Shown here: positions 36,901 to 48,782 of the stretch, piece after piece
How positions within the stretch are numbered: position 1 is the first letter of the stretch
How the letters are laid out: every line of letters starts with the position of its first letter
Assembly (NCBI RefSeq): GCF_018873765.1
Contig: NC_057922.1
Span: 8,941,563-9,005,562 of the forward strand
DNA length: 64,000 nt
Origin: Telopea speciosissima
Lineage: Eukaryota; Streptophyta; Magnoliopsida; Proteales; Proteaceae
Direction: 5' to 3'
Notes under the pieces: generated by a model
Seen by the model: only the letters and a program-made list of their open reading frames with translations
Databases searched by the model: none
Told to the model about the DNA's origin: nothing
Translations under genes and position numbers: made by a program

Positions 36901-39900
36901 AAGAGATCAGATTATCAGAAGCCTATGTTTCAAATTTGAGCCAATTCTAATCAGTATTCAGTGAGATAGAGAGACAGCAAACTATAAGGAAAACTTGACA
37001 GAAACTGGGGTGCCACAGGAGTTTGAAGGTTAGAGTAAAACTGACCTGTTAAGACAGATTATGAAGATAGAAGAATAGAAAATAAGGCAAGGAATCCTCC
37101 TGATACCCCCTTGGAATCCACCATGTTGAACCTGAGAAATCCACTCAGAGAAATATTGAATCCACAACAGCTTGAAGAAAAACTTAAGCTCCTTTCCATA
37201 AAATCTTTGGGAGGGAGGGGGAGGAGGAGGAGTTGTATGCCTGTACATATATTTATAGTTTTGGATAGGAAAGACTCATGACTGACTTGGTCTGACCTAG
37301 TCCAATTCCTAGACTGAAAATGAAACAGAAACAAAATTAACTGATAAAATAAACCTGTCAAGCAGCCTAAAGAACTCCTGGTTCAGCTAGGACTAACAAA
37401 ACTTTCAAAAACCAGACTGGAAAAGGACTGATACAATTCCAGCCAAGATTATGAGATGTACTAACAATCAAAGATCATAATAACACCTAATTTCTAACCC
37501 AACGATCAAGACTGATATTAACTCCTAATGTTACAAGGAAACATCATTGCAGGTCATGTTCTCCTTCTCTTGGTCTTTGATACAGCATCTGTTTTATCTT
37601 TGCACCAAAAGAAAGCTATACAGATTGCTGTTCTCTACAGCAGTTAGGTCTAAGGAATTGTAAGCTTTAAACACAGGTTGATGAAGAACAAATTAAGGCC
37701 TCAGATAATTAATTAGTTACGAGACGATGGAAAGGAAGTGAAGCTTTGTGCAATTCATCAGCACTTAAAAAAGTCTGTAACAGTAGCTTTATAATTTCAG
37801 TATATCTAAGTGTTTAGAATTTAGCTCATAAGAAGATTTCTGTCAACGGAAGATCAGGTATCGGCCTGTAAGAAATTCGATATCGAAGTTGGAGAAATTA
37901 GTACTAGATTAGAATAGAATTAGGTAATTAGGCCCTTCTACATCTGAATTAGTATCACTCAAATCAGGTGTAAAGCTTTAGATGATATCCCTCATCTGGT
38001 ACTGTAACATTGGGAAAAGAACAACTCTTAAGGTACCCTTAACTAACTTACCTGTTTCCACATTAACTGGTTTTGGAACTTAAATCAGATCCTTCTTCAC
38101 ATTTGGGTCAGATCTTGGTTTGATGACACTGGGTCTTTGAATTTAATCCTGTATGAATTAGGAACAAACTGGCTGGGACATTTTGCTAAGATAATTGGCA
38201 GGTTTGTTTTAGAAAAAAAAAAGGCCGGACAACAAAGGAATGAAATGGTGATAGGAAAAGGTTCAGCTGAGTTTAAGGTGTAGACTAATAGGACTTGGTA
38301 TGTACCTATGGTTTGAGTTTGGAGTGCACTTCGAAATGATGTTATATTCCTACCCAGGGAAAATTGGAAGGTGATTAGGTTTGGGAGTTGAATGCTTGGA
38401 TTGAAGGATAAGGAAAATCATTGTTCAGGATAGAGTTTGAACTAGGGTTGATAGGAACAAATTGTAGGGATGACTGGGGGTAAATCATTGGTTCCCTTAA
38501 ATAAAACTGTGATTAAGTTGCTCAAAGAACAAGATGAGGATGTAAAACTCAAATACCCAAAATAGCCGTAGATCCACATAGTATTGTATTCCACCTTTAT
38601 TTATGATATTTAACTGACCTGATTATTTTTAAACATGACCCAAACAAGAGTATAAAAGGACCAACCTGAACCGTACAAGACTGAAGACAGGAAAAATCAA
38701 AATTAGTGAAATTCTGCATTGTAGTAGTGGCAGCTCTCTACCCACCTGGCTAGCCAACCTGCTCTAACCTGCTCTGCATAACTCAATTGATAGTGGGCTG
38801 TTATTGGGTTTGGCTCGGTCACCCCATTATTAAATGGGCTGGACTTAGGCATGGACATTGGACCCAACATGCTAGTATACCTTCAAACTGTTTGGGTTGC
38901 CAACTGCTGGACCAGAATGATCTGAGGCCCTGCACTTTTTTAGGGTGATACCAGTACGTATGTCAGACGGAATGCTTTGGGAGGAAGGGCACAACATAGG
39001 TGGAGATGGATTTTTATAAAGACTATAAACTTGAGAATCCAAGAGTTATTCTTACCTGAACCTTAAGAGTAGAAACGAACCAACCGAAACCGAACAAGAC
39101 TGAGGACAGGAAAAATCAAAATTAGTGAAATTCTGCATTGTAGTAGTGGCAGTTCTGTACTTCTGTACCTGGCTGGCTAGCCGACCTGCTCTAACCTGCC
39201 CTGCACAACTCAATTGATAAATGGGCTGTTATTGGGTTTGGCCTAGTCACCCCATTATTAAATAGGGTGAACTTGGGCATGGGCCTTCCCGACATGCTAT
39301 TATACCTTCGGACTGTTTGGATTGCCAACTGCTGGGCCTGAATGCTCCGAGACCCAGTACTTTTTTAAAACATTTTCAACAACAAAAGCAATTCATTTAT
39401 CCCCAAGAAAAAAAAGAAAACCTTCTTTCAAGTTGAGTTTAGTTTGTTGGACCATCACTGCCCTATGAGGGATGGGAGGCCTTAACAATTACATATATTG
39501 GGCTGTTTGAGGGCCTATGTGTTAAAACAAAATCACACAAGATGGCCAAATATGGGATCAGAGAAAGCAACAAGCAAGACAATCGCAAACACACAAGATT
39601 TACGTGGTTCGGTTTCGCAAGAAACTTACGTCCACGGGAAGAGCAGCGGCAAACTTTTCACTAAACAAAATGAAGATACAAGTTATTTTGTCTAACCCTA
39701 GAATGAGAGAAAAGTGCCTTATAAATACGGCTACAAAAATTACCCTCCGCGTCACGAACTAAATCTCAAATTTTTTTCTCCCTTCAGGTCGCACGCCACA
39801 AAATATGTCGGGTCCGGTCGGATCCGCATCGCACTCGGATCCTTGGAATACAAGACATACTTTACACTATGTTTGTTTGGTCTGGCCACATGTATGATGT

Positions 39901-42435
39901 GCTGTATGATATGTCTCAAATGAATCATAATTGCACAAGTATCCATTTCTATCCCATAATTCTGTTGGACATGTATCACGAATTGGTTGCAATTCCATAA
40001 GTATGGATTTGGCTCAGATTCTCTAAAAGCAACTCGGGTTAGGATGTATCATTTGTAGGACTACACTCCTTTCTCTGAAAGCGTTTTTTCCTTCTCACAG
40101 CTTGCAGAGAAAGAGCTGCAGAAAATGAATGCCTTCAAATCTCCTCGTGAGAAGCTTCTGTGTGTTTTGAATTGTTGCAGGGTCATCAACAATTTGCTTC
40201 TCAATGTTTCAATGTCAGCACATCATGTTCTAGCCGGGGCTGATGACTTCCTTCCGGTTCTTATTTATGTTACCATCAAGGCAAGGTCTCCTTGGTAATA
40301 ATTGGTTCTGCCGGTTGTCTGATAATTCAAAATGTAGTATCTTTCTTGTTTCATTGTGTGATAAGGCTTAGTAAAGTCGAGGTTATTTTTTTAATGTGAT
40401 TTGATCTTGAAAGACTTGACAGTGTGATTTTTATGGACCAGACTTTTTTGAAGTTACAAGGACTTTCCATCTAATGTGATGTTGTTACAAATCTTTGTTC
40501 ATAAGGTTCATTTCATTTCTAGTCTTTCATAGTGACGGATCAAACTGACTGTGAACTATCAACCAAAAAAGTAAAAAACGGATTGTGTACTTGACATGTT
40601 GTGAGATATATATATATATTTTTACATAGATGTAAGGACCGAGTTTTCCTTCAGCCATGATCAAGGGAGAATCCCTTGACTGTGGCCTTTGGAAGGGCGG
40701 GAGAGGGTATCGCACACGATCTGTGGGGGTATTATCAACTTCGTCCGGTGTAGGAAGACTTTCCCCTGGATCTAATGATAAGCTGTTACTGATTGATCAT
40801 GTGGCATATTTTGGTTAAAATTCTTCCTTTCAGGTATGAAGTTTTGGGGGGAAATTATTCTTATGTACTGATTACCAAAATATATCTACCCATACCTAGT
40901 GCAGACTCTGGTAGTGGCAGTAGTTTGAACTTCCAAATTTTATTGATCTAGGATTGTAGAGTGAAGAAGGTTGGGAAAATGGTAGCACAATAGCTGTGCC
41001 ATGCTTAGTGCAGCTGGCGGTTTATTGCCTGTCAGATTTTGAGGCATTTAAGGTTTTTAATGGTTATGGTACATTTCTGGATTCATTTAGTAACCTTCAA
41101 ATGAGATACGGAGGTTCTGGTCCTGTGATTTGTTCACTACGGTCAATTTCTCAAATGATTCAGTGTGTCAGGATTTTTACTCAAATAAGTTTTAGTTCAT
41201 TAGGAGTGTGACTCGGTTTGTCTCTCAAGTTAGGGATATCATTGGTACTGTATTTTCAGGATTAGTGCCCATTGTTTATTATCAATTTATATGTGCATTA
41301 TCACCAACTGAAATGCTTCATTGACAGGCCAACCCCCCTCAGTTGCATTCCAACCTCAAATTCATCCAACTATTCAGGCGGCAGTCAAAACTCGTCTCAG
41401 AAGTTGCTTATCACTTTACAAATGTCATGTCTGCCAAATTGTTTATTGTTGACTTGGATGGCAACTCTCTCTCCATCGATGAAGCAGAATTTCAAGAGAA
41501 CATGCTTGCAGCAAGGTTGACTAAAGGTGACACACGAAAAGACCCGTGCCCCACACTGCAGTCAGCTAGGCCCACATATCAAGGTCATTTCTCAAGAAAG
41601 CTTAGTGAGGAGATCAATGCTCTTGGTGAGTTCTAAACCTTCATCTTGGTAGAGCAAGGGATGTTGATTGGCCCATGTAATCCATTCTATTTTTCTTGCC
41701 ACTTGTGAGCCTTCTGCCTATTTGGGAGAATCGTTATCCTCTCCTGTCCGCTGCCCGGACAGGACTGTGCTGTCCCCTCATATGGGGTACGAAATGACGA
41801 CCTATCCCCCTGCCCGAACACACTGCTCGGGCGAGGTTAAGTCGTCATTTTATGCCCCCATGTGAGGGGACAGCATGGTCCTGTCCCGGCAGCGGACAAG
41901 AGAGGAAAAAATTTCCTATTTGGGATGGTTTTCGCTTATGGTCAGTCATTATGAGTTTTCACATAAGATCTCGTAAACATCATCATTTGGTCCAATAGAA
42001 AACCATTGTCAGCTTTGAAGAATATTTACAATATTTTGATTTGGCAATTTGGATTCTAATAAAGCCCATTGACAGCCAACTGCTTTATTACATGGTTTCC
42101 CCTGTGCCTTATGTTCCATTTTGAGAATGCATTTGTAAGAGTGTTATAATAACTAGTATTAAATGGTTTTTTCTTTGTCAGATGAGGGAGATTATCCTTT
42201 CATGGAAGCTAAGCCTGGAGATCTAACTGTCACGGATGTTGAGATATTGCTTAATTTGTACAAGGATGTTGTCAAAAAATATTCGAGTCTCTGTCGGACA
42301 GTGAGAAGCCTCTCCCCATCCAAGGAACCATCTGTTATGCCTCTTTCAGAAGAAGCCAAGCTTGATTTACCTGTTCAACCTGAGCAGCAACAGCATCAAC
42401 AGGCACCGGACATTATAGATCCTGGACCCGAATGA
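27976..42435 (+). CDS. VPS9A: VPS9-domain Rab5 guanine-nucleotide exchange factor (VPS9A-like)
   Basis: Activates plant Rab5 GTPases (RHA1, ARA6, ARA7) on endosomes for vacuolar and endocytic trafficking (family knowledge). CDS exons: 27976-28064, 35293-35440, 36173-36343, 40101-40280, 41328-41625 and 42182-42435; frame is kept throughout, giving 379 residues. The N-terminal helical region begins MDSSRSLTFYDFLDRMR. The VPS9 core spans about residues 120-230, with GLEKYVMTKLYARTF, REKLLCVLNCCRVINNLLLN and AGADDFLPVLIYVTIK; Asp184 matches the catalytic Asp185 of Arabidopsis VPS9A. NPPQLHSNLKFIQLFRR follows. The C-terminal tail is shorter than the roughly 520-residue Arabidopsis protein. Intron 4 appears to be GC-AG (donor GCAAGG at 40281). 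Intron 1 is 7.2 kb and intron 3 is 3.8 kb, both repeat-rich. Confidence 0.92.
29517..29706 (+). mobile_element. tRNA-derived SINE with target duplication
   Basis: A 190-bp element with A box TAGCTCAGTTGG and B box GAGTTCCACTC. The tail contains GTGTGCCCGGGGGACTAGTC, shared with the SINE at 12641. An exact 10-bp direct repeat GTTAACCTCA flanks it at 29507-29516 and 29707-29716. Confidence 0.85.
30090..33480. mobile_element. Unclassified repeat complex, possibly LTR-derived
   Basis: At 30118 TGATGCAGGAGCAATTCC opens an AT-rich stretch with GTTGGGTCTAGTAGGATATA. A related TGATGCAGGAACAATGCC opens a similar stretch at 46527 in the PHD gene intron. Antisense-looking sequence at 32570-33240 ends in AAAGCCCA and GGCCCAT words common in plant repeats. 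No coding domain, primer site or paired terminus was found, so the class is uncertain. Confidence 0.3.
34163..34367. repeat. Short foldback element in VPS9A intron 1
   Basis: GGCGTGTCA near 34163-34171 is repeated inverted as TGACACGCC at 34359-34367, giving a roughly 205-bp unit. No target duplication is seen. Confidence 0.4.
34392..34700 (-). pseudogene. Exon-like open frame of unknown identity in VPS9A intron 1
   Basis: A minus-strand frame of about 100 codons with convincing protein composition (DFEDGLSSRQSSMSCSSYDA, FGCRIKNLGDGTMFVVDEL, VGSNRLVTVKEFEKTL). The open frame extends upstream of its first ATG (EPLVLNSGAVLRSS), as an internal exon would. I recognise no family with confidence. 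It lies antisense to VPS9A, inside repeat DNA, so it is probably a captured or relic exon rather than a gene. Confidence 0.4.
34776..35005 (+). repeat. G-rich low-complexity tract
   Basis: Repeated GGGTGGGG, GGGGAGGG and GGAGGG motifs with G-quadruplex potential on the VPS9A sense strand. The Pro-rich frames on the other strand are composition artefacts. Confidence 0.6.
38650..39366. repeat. Tandem duplication, two copies, period about 419 bp
   Basis: The segment at about 38650-38945 (GACAGGAAAAATCAAAATTA, then GAAATTCTGCATTGTAGTAG) recurs at about 39070-39366 with offset 419 and scattered differences. Each copy includes GGGCTGTTATTGGGTTTGG. Confidence 0.8.
39570..39740 (+). mobile_element. 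LTR-like remnant
   Basis: CACACAAGATTTACGTGGTT followed by ACTTACGTCCACGGGAAGAG is a block found in many plant LTR elements. Boundaries are not determined, and no internal retroelement domains are nearby. Confidence 0.4.
40281..40286 (+). promoter_or_regulatory. Non-canonical GC splice donor (VPS9A intron 4)
   Basis: Exon 4 ends ATCAAG and the intron begins GCAAGG; the acceptor TTGACAG at 41321-41327 opens the exon at GCCAACCCC. The join gives VTIK then ANPPQLHS, as in the family. A GT donor at 40285 would put extra bases into the conserved block and break frame. Confidence 0.8.
41728..41916. mobile_element. Mutator-type foldback MITE in VPS9A intron 5
   Basis: Arms CCTCTCCTGTCCGCTGCCCG (left) and, inverted on the right, CCTCTCTTGTCCGCTGCCGG; a second palindromic block carries TGTCCCCTCA. 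The 9-bp direct repeat TATTTGGGA flanks it exactly at 41719-41727 and 41917-41925. Confidence 0.85.
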
Positions 42436-42848
42436 CTAGTTGTGAGTTCACTCTTTATCGTTGTTATGGTGTTTTATTTTCATTTTCCCTTTTTTGTCCT
42501 TTCGTTATATTAGTAGTTCGAATTGCCTTTTGTAACTAGGGAAGTCTGTTTCAGTTCCAACTTGTGCACATTGGAAGTTGTACACCGTGAACAGACCAGT
42601 TTGATGTTACTGAAACTCAGAATTTTTCTTACACTAGAGAAACATAGAAATTAGAAAGAAAAAAACCAAATAAAGGTAGTATATCCAACATACACCCTCA
42701 AAAAAGATGGGTAGGAAAAAGAAAAAAAGATGATTCTGAACCTAATTCCAAACCCGTTTATGTTCACTGATCAACTATACATTATTTATGCCAAAATGGC
42801 ATCCCATGATGGGAAACTGTACATCTACAAATATACAGATACATTTCT
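42436..42848. other. Convergent 3' region between VPS9A and the PHD gene
   Basis: Only 413 bp separate the two stop codons, so the 3' UTRs of the two genes probably abut or overlap. An AAATAAAGG near 42668 could serve as a plus-strand polyadenylation signal. No other feature is seen. Confidence 0.6.
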
Positions 42849-45800
42849 TCATCGGACACGGAAAGGCATTGTCAAATTATTCTCAAACCCAACGTTTGCA
42901 GCAGCAACGGATTCATCTTTGCATTGTCTTCCACCTTCAGAGGTAGGTGAAGTAGTGCAATGATTAACTTCACATTTCCCACATACAAATCTTGCTGGCA
43001 CCACAGCAAAGTCGTCAATGCCTGCACATCTAGTGTGCTGCCATACACCACATGCATCACAGGCCAACATCCTTTCACCATCGTCATCTTTAGCTCCACA
43101 AGTGCAATCAACCGTCCAGTTTTCAATTCCCCTTTCCATCCGAAACCGTCGTAGCCCATGATTACCAAGGCATTTACCTCGTACCCGAACAGATCCACTC
43201 AAGCCAACAAGGAACTTAACATGAGTCGAGTCATCAACAAAACCATAGTCAAGCAACTCTTCTGCTTGGAATCTCCTAAATAACACGTATGCTTCTTGAA
43301 AGGCTTTGGTAGCTTCAACCTTAAGATCAGCCACAGTTGCGTTAAGTGGTAATACAATGAGCTCAGGTGGCGGAGCAGTGTAATCTTTAGGGTGATCAAG
43401 TAGCTCCACCACGCAAGATAAGCGAATTGCAAAAGGATTCACAGAGGCATCCTTATGATCACACTTGGCATAGTCCTTGACAAACTGCTTGGAGTCTAGT
43501 AGCTTTGCTGCTGAACTGAGCGCAAGCTCTCGTGCATATTGAGGTCTATAGTTCACCATGGTTTGAGGGTGAAGAAGAGAATCAAATAAAAATTTTAGGT
43601 CACGCAGAAGATGGTCTTCTGATAGGCAGTTTGAGCTCAAAGAAGTCGAATCCCCATGAATATTTTCAACGACCCTTGCAGGTTCAAGTCTGCATAAGAT
43701 GGAAACCACGGATACACATATCAGAACCTTAATCGCTTGATAACTCAAAAAAGAAGTGAGTTAAGACCTTTACCTGTATTCAATAGCATCAGTATCAGGG
43801 TTGCACCGGGTACAAACAGCCATGCCATCTGATGTCAATTTTCCTCCTATTTCCTTAAGACAGTAATCAAGGAGCTCAGGGGAACCAACCTTTGTAACAG
43901 CACCCCTGAGAGCACGCCACGACACCCAGCGAGAACCACTCCATGCTCCAACTGCTCGGAGCACCTTAATCATGGCTTGTTCAACCCGGTCAATATCATC
44001 AACTGTCCACGAACATAAGACTGTTGAATTAGAGGATTCATTCTTCCTACAGGTTCTGCCAAGAACTCCCTGCTTGTGGGCATCATGAATCAGCTTCATC
44101 AAAAAGCGGAATAGATCTCGTGTTGTTATGAGCTCACTTTCCGACATGGCCTGGTAGAATGAAATCACATCCTGAAGACGTGTGCGAGGTTTCCGCGCTT
44201 GGGAGAGAAAGAGGTTTAGGGGCATATGAGATAGAGAATCAACAGCTTTCCGGTAGGTATCCACAGTTAGAGCAAAGCTACCAGCTCCAAACTCAAAGCC
44301 CCAATTACCATACCATGGGAGGCCATTTGTTATCGCATGAAGAACGCGGTACTCCAGCCCATATTTCTTTGATACATCGATCACACTCACCTTCCTAATT
44401 AAGGGAAAATGGCAAAAAAATGCAATTAGTAAATGTAAAGACTAGCAAGATTAGTAACTCATGCTTTAGGCAAAATTAAGTCCAATCGCCTGCACTGTTG
44501 ATATCTGCCATTAACAGCAGCAAGCAATCCCAGCTTTTTCTGAAATAATCCCAACCCCTCTCCCCCACCACACGCCCAAAGTTTTCAACTTCCAAACTTA
44601 AACATGAAAATACCCTTCACCACTTCTATGATAACATTGAAGAAGATTTGATAGTTCTACAAGTTTTTCCTAAGAGGATCCCAACCTAATGTCAAACATT
44701 TGCAGATTTGATAGTTCTCTGAGTTTTTCATAAGAGTATCCCTACCATATGTCCAACATTTGCAGCAATGCAACCCAGGGAAAGGAATGATAGACTTGCT
44801 TTTACAACAGAATTATGAAGTGAAAAAAGTATTTATGTTGGGTCATTATACTGTAGTACTTCAGATTAAACCAACATAGAAAAACGAAGTGGATACGAGC
44901 AATGGTCCTTACCTGACTCCAAGTGTCCCACACAGCCGATCCCAAAAGCCCAAAATGTCACATCCTGACAGAAATTTGGAGCCACCTTCTCGGCCATTTA
45001 CTCTGAGAAGATGGCCATAGCCATTCGAATGAACCACACCATGCAATAGATGAGTTGTGTCTTCCAACTGAAGATAGATCCAGTCTTCCAGATCTTCTGC
45101 AGTCATCACATAGTTGCAGGACTTGCACCTGAAAAATGTTGCATCAAATAATGAAAATTATAGTAGAGGATCATGGCAGTGAGATATGACAACAATCATG
45201 CCACTGTTCCATATTAGATGAAATGTAACAGTTCAACAAAGTGCTTCAAAATTCCTTAATATTTGATATACAAAGGGAACACTTTCATCCCCAAGTCATC
45301 CACTGAAATTAGGGTCTTCAACAAAACTTCAGCCCATATGTTTCTCATGCCCGTAGTTCTCAAGATAGAATGCATAAAAGATTATTGACACATTCAATAA
45401 ATAGTATAGAAGACATGGAGGATATCAAATTGCATGAATTTCAGCCATCAACAACAAAATATTATAACAAAGCCAACTGTTACTCGCAACATCAAGGATG
45501 AGCATAAGAGCAATGTACAATCAACTGAAAAGCATAATTATACGTACATGGCTAACATGCCTAGCCAATAACAGTGAGATGACTTCAAAAAAGTATTTCC
45601 CTTTTATGGTTACATGATGGTTTTTGTGATTCTCAGAGACTAATCACTGATAACACCCTTAACAATTCTCCAAGGATTTGCAACAAGAAACATGATTTGT
45701 TCAAGAAGCTCCACTTCAGAAATAAGCTGAGAGGCCACTCTACTTCTAAGCACAACCAAATACACCTCGACCTTGCACTTGCAGACACAACAATTCAAAT

Positions 45801-46839
45801 TAAGCTGCAATTCCAACAATGTAACAACAGAATCAAGACTAGTGTTAATTGAATATCCAATGAATAAATGTTGAAAACTAGGTTACCAAGTGAAAAACAC
45901 ACCTGAAAATCAGTGCACTCTCTAGAGAAAGCCTTGAACCCTTTAAAATTAAGGGATTTACAAAGCCCCATGTTATTGTTGTAGAAACTATCAGGTTCTG
46001 AGTGCACTAAGTTGATTCACACAATTTTGTCCCATGGAACATAAGCCTGCCATATAAAAATCCTTTCGGCTGAAGAAAAAACAAAAGAATGCTAGATATG
46101 GGCAGCCTGGGATGTTTCTTCACATTTTAGGTTGGCTCTGGCTCCAAAGTCCTCACAGTCAGGAATTGAGTCAGGAATTGAAACATAAGCATCTAAACAG
46201 ATAGAAATTCCTTCCAATGGCGCCCTTAAGTGACATGTTAATTCTCTTTCTATTCACAAAGATGATAGAAAAGACTGCAAGGTAGAAGGGTAAATGGCAT
46301 CGGGAAGCAAAGAAAGGTCACCATTTAAAGGATGTGAAATTGTCATCAAGAAAATGTGAAGAACTTAGTGGGAGAAAAATAGGCATTCATTCAGCCATGC
46401 CATGCCAAGCCAAATTCCATGGATTGTTACAACTCACTGTAGTTGAATCAGCAACCCCTAACCATAAACTCCCTGCCATTGCTAGGAAGCAATGGAAGAA
46501 GACAAGCACCTTTTAAATAGCCATTGATGCAGGAACAATGCCTAGATGAAGGTGAACCATGTCAATTGGATTTTTGTGTTCAATAGGATATCAAGTTTAT
46601 TTGTTTATTAGGATTTTTACTAATTGTATTTATCTTGTAATCTTTTTTCTATTTTTAGTTTTAATGGGTTAATTAGTGATAGTGTTGCATTAGTATTATT
46701 AATCCAGTTTTAGATTACAATTAGTAGTGCTTTATTTTTCCTCTTAAAGAGAGGCTAGTAAGCAACGTAAGAGGCAGATTGGAGAATGAAGTTTAATTGA
46801 GTGCTGGATGGGTAAGAAAACAAGGTTGTGTCACGTGTC

Positions 46840-46875
<36 letters not shown>

Positions 46876-48742
46876 TCCAACAACTATTGCAGTCACGCTA
46901 TAGAGGTCCTACCCTTAGTTTCAAACTGTGAGGGCTAGGTGATTCTTGCTCTGGAATTTAATGGCTGTTTGAATCTGATTTCAAGGTTGTTTTAAATCTC
47001 CTATTCTGGTTCAACCGCCTAAAACCCCTTTGAAGAGTATAGAAAACCCACGATACCCTCTCCTTTAACCCTTCTTTATTCCTCGTCTGGAAATAACACT
47101 TCACTTTCTTTTTTATTACCTCTTACCCTTTATTTTAACTTCATTCCAAATCTATCCTAAATCAATAAATCAAATACCTTGTGTCGCCTCTCTTGTCCTT
47201 GCCCATTAGCCCTTTGAGATTCTATTTAATTACAGGCGCATTACTTACCCTTGATAACTTCAGATTATTTCTCAGATTGCCACTGTTATCATTTTTTTTT
47301 TCTTTCAGATTTCAATTGTTTGAATGGGGCGAAAAGCGATACAAATATCTGCATCAGCTATTCTAAGTTATTTCAGTACTTAGTCTAGTTATATCTCCCC
47401 ACCTACCAAAAAAAGATGAGAAAGATACAATGATCATTACATTATATTCATGAAATATCGCATTTTGATCAGCCATCCAAAACCACTGAGTGTTGCACAA
47501 GCACACAGGTCACATCAAGAAGAGAGATAGAGAGAAATGTTTTGGTCAAAAACAGAGTTAAGAAAATTCTAACCTTGGGTCTGACAAATGAACCAAGTCC
47601 CCACAGCTTGTACATGGCTTGTGATATCCGTCAATGGAATTATTGTCAGCTCGAATTATGAAGTGGTAACGCTTCCCACATACAGGATGGCCACTCCATC
47701 CTGATACCCAAACCAAATAATACACAAAAAAGAGCAAATGAAAGAAAGACAGATCAGACCTCTGGTGACAAAAAACCAAATTATAGAAGAAAAAATTGGA
47801 ACTCAAAAGGCCAAAATCGACTACCAGATATCAATCCATGTTAAAAAATGCAACCAAAGCACAGTAACCAATTTCAGTAATGTAAACAAAGCACTTATCC
47901 AAAATAAAAATGCAACCAAATCGTGCAACCCAGTTGGAAACTGCAGTCTACACACTCCCTAATACCTCCCACTTAAAGTACTAGGATATAGACTGTATTC
48001 GGGATCATGGATTTAGCCCACGGTATCAGTGACCGTCGATAAAACGGTATAGGGGAATCCCTTGACCTTGGATCGCTACAAAAGTGGGATAGGCATCGAC
48101 ATGACTGGGAGGTGGTTTGAACTTTGTCTAGCAGGGGGATCCTAGATGGGTGTACTTTTCCTTTGCACAAAAACCAAGGACAAGATGGAGAGAATCTCTT
48201 CATTCATCACTTCTGGTGGTTGGATGAGATTCCTATATCATTGCCAAGGGTATATGGGGCTTCATACATTGTGGGATAAATATAAGACAGTTTTCGATCA
48301 CCCAAGACGAAGAAAGAATCTCTTCCCTTGTGAGTTCTGGCACTTGGATGGGACTCCTGGAACAGTGAGGAGAGTAATCCAGACATTCGTATAAAATACA
48401 TACGAGGAGTAATTATGACAATCATTAATTGACAAAGATTCTTGTTTCACATAGGTGAAGTAAAACTTTTGTTTTAATTTTTTAGAGAGTTTCTCCACCC
48501 CTGGTAGAGAGAATCTCAATGGGATGTCATAATTATGGAAACCTTCACCATAGATGAATAGAATCTTGCTACTAGATGTCAGAATGCTTTCTCGCTCATA
48601 TACGAATGTCTGAAATGCCCTTCCCATTGTCCAAGAGTCTCATCTAACTGCCAAAAGACATTGGATGAAAAGATCCTTCGTTCATTGTAGTTGAAAGAAT
48701 ACTGGTTCAGTTTAATGCAATATCATTAAGAAGAGCCCAAAT

Positions 48743-48782
<40 letters not shown>

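Larger units (their letters stand above)
36344..40100. other. 3.8-kb intron 3 of the VPS9A gene
   Basis: Non-coding. It holds the tandem duplication (38650-39366), an LTR-like remnant (39570-39740), and otherwise unrecognised AT-rich DNA with CAGAA-rich repeats at 36600-37500. Confidence 0.6.

Noticed and set aside
38650..39366. Paired LTRs of a short retroelement
   Set aside because: The copies do not begin TG or end CA, have no primer site between them and are nearly adjacent, so a tandem duplication is simpler.
43532..43732. Plus-strand frame opposite the PHD gene
   Set aside because: It is a shadow of the well-supported minus-strand exon 5 and its acceptor region.
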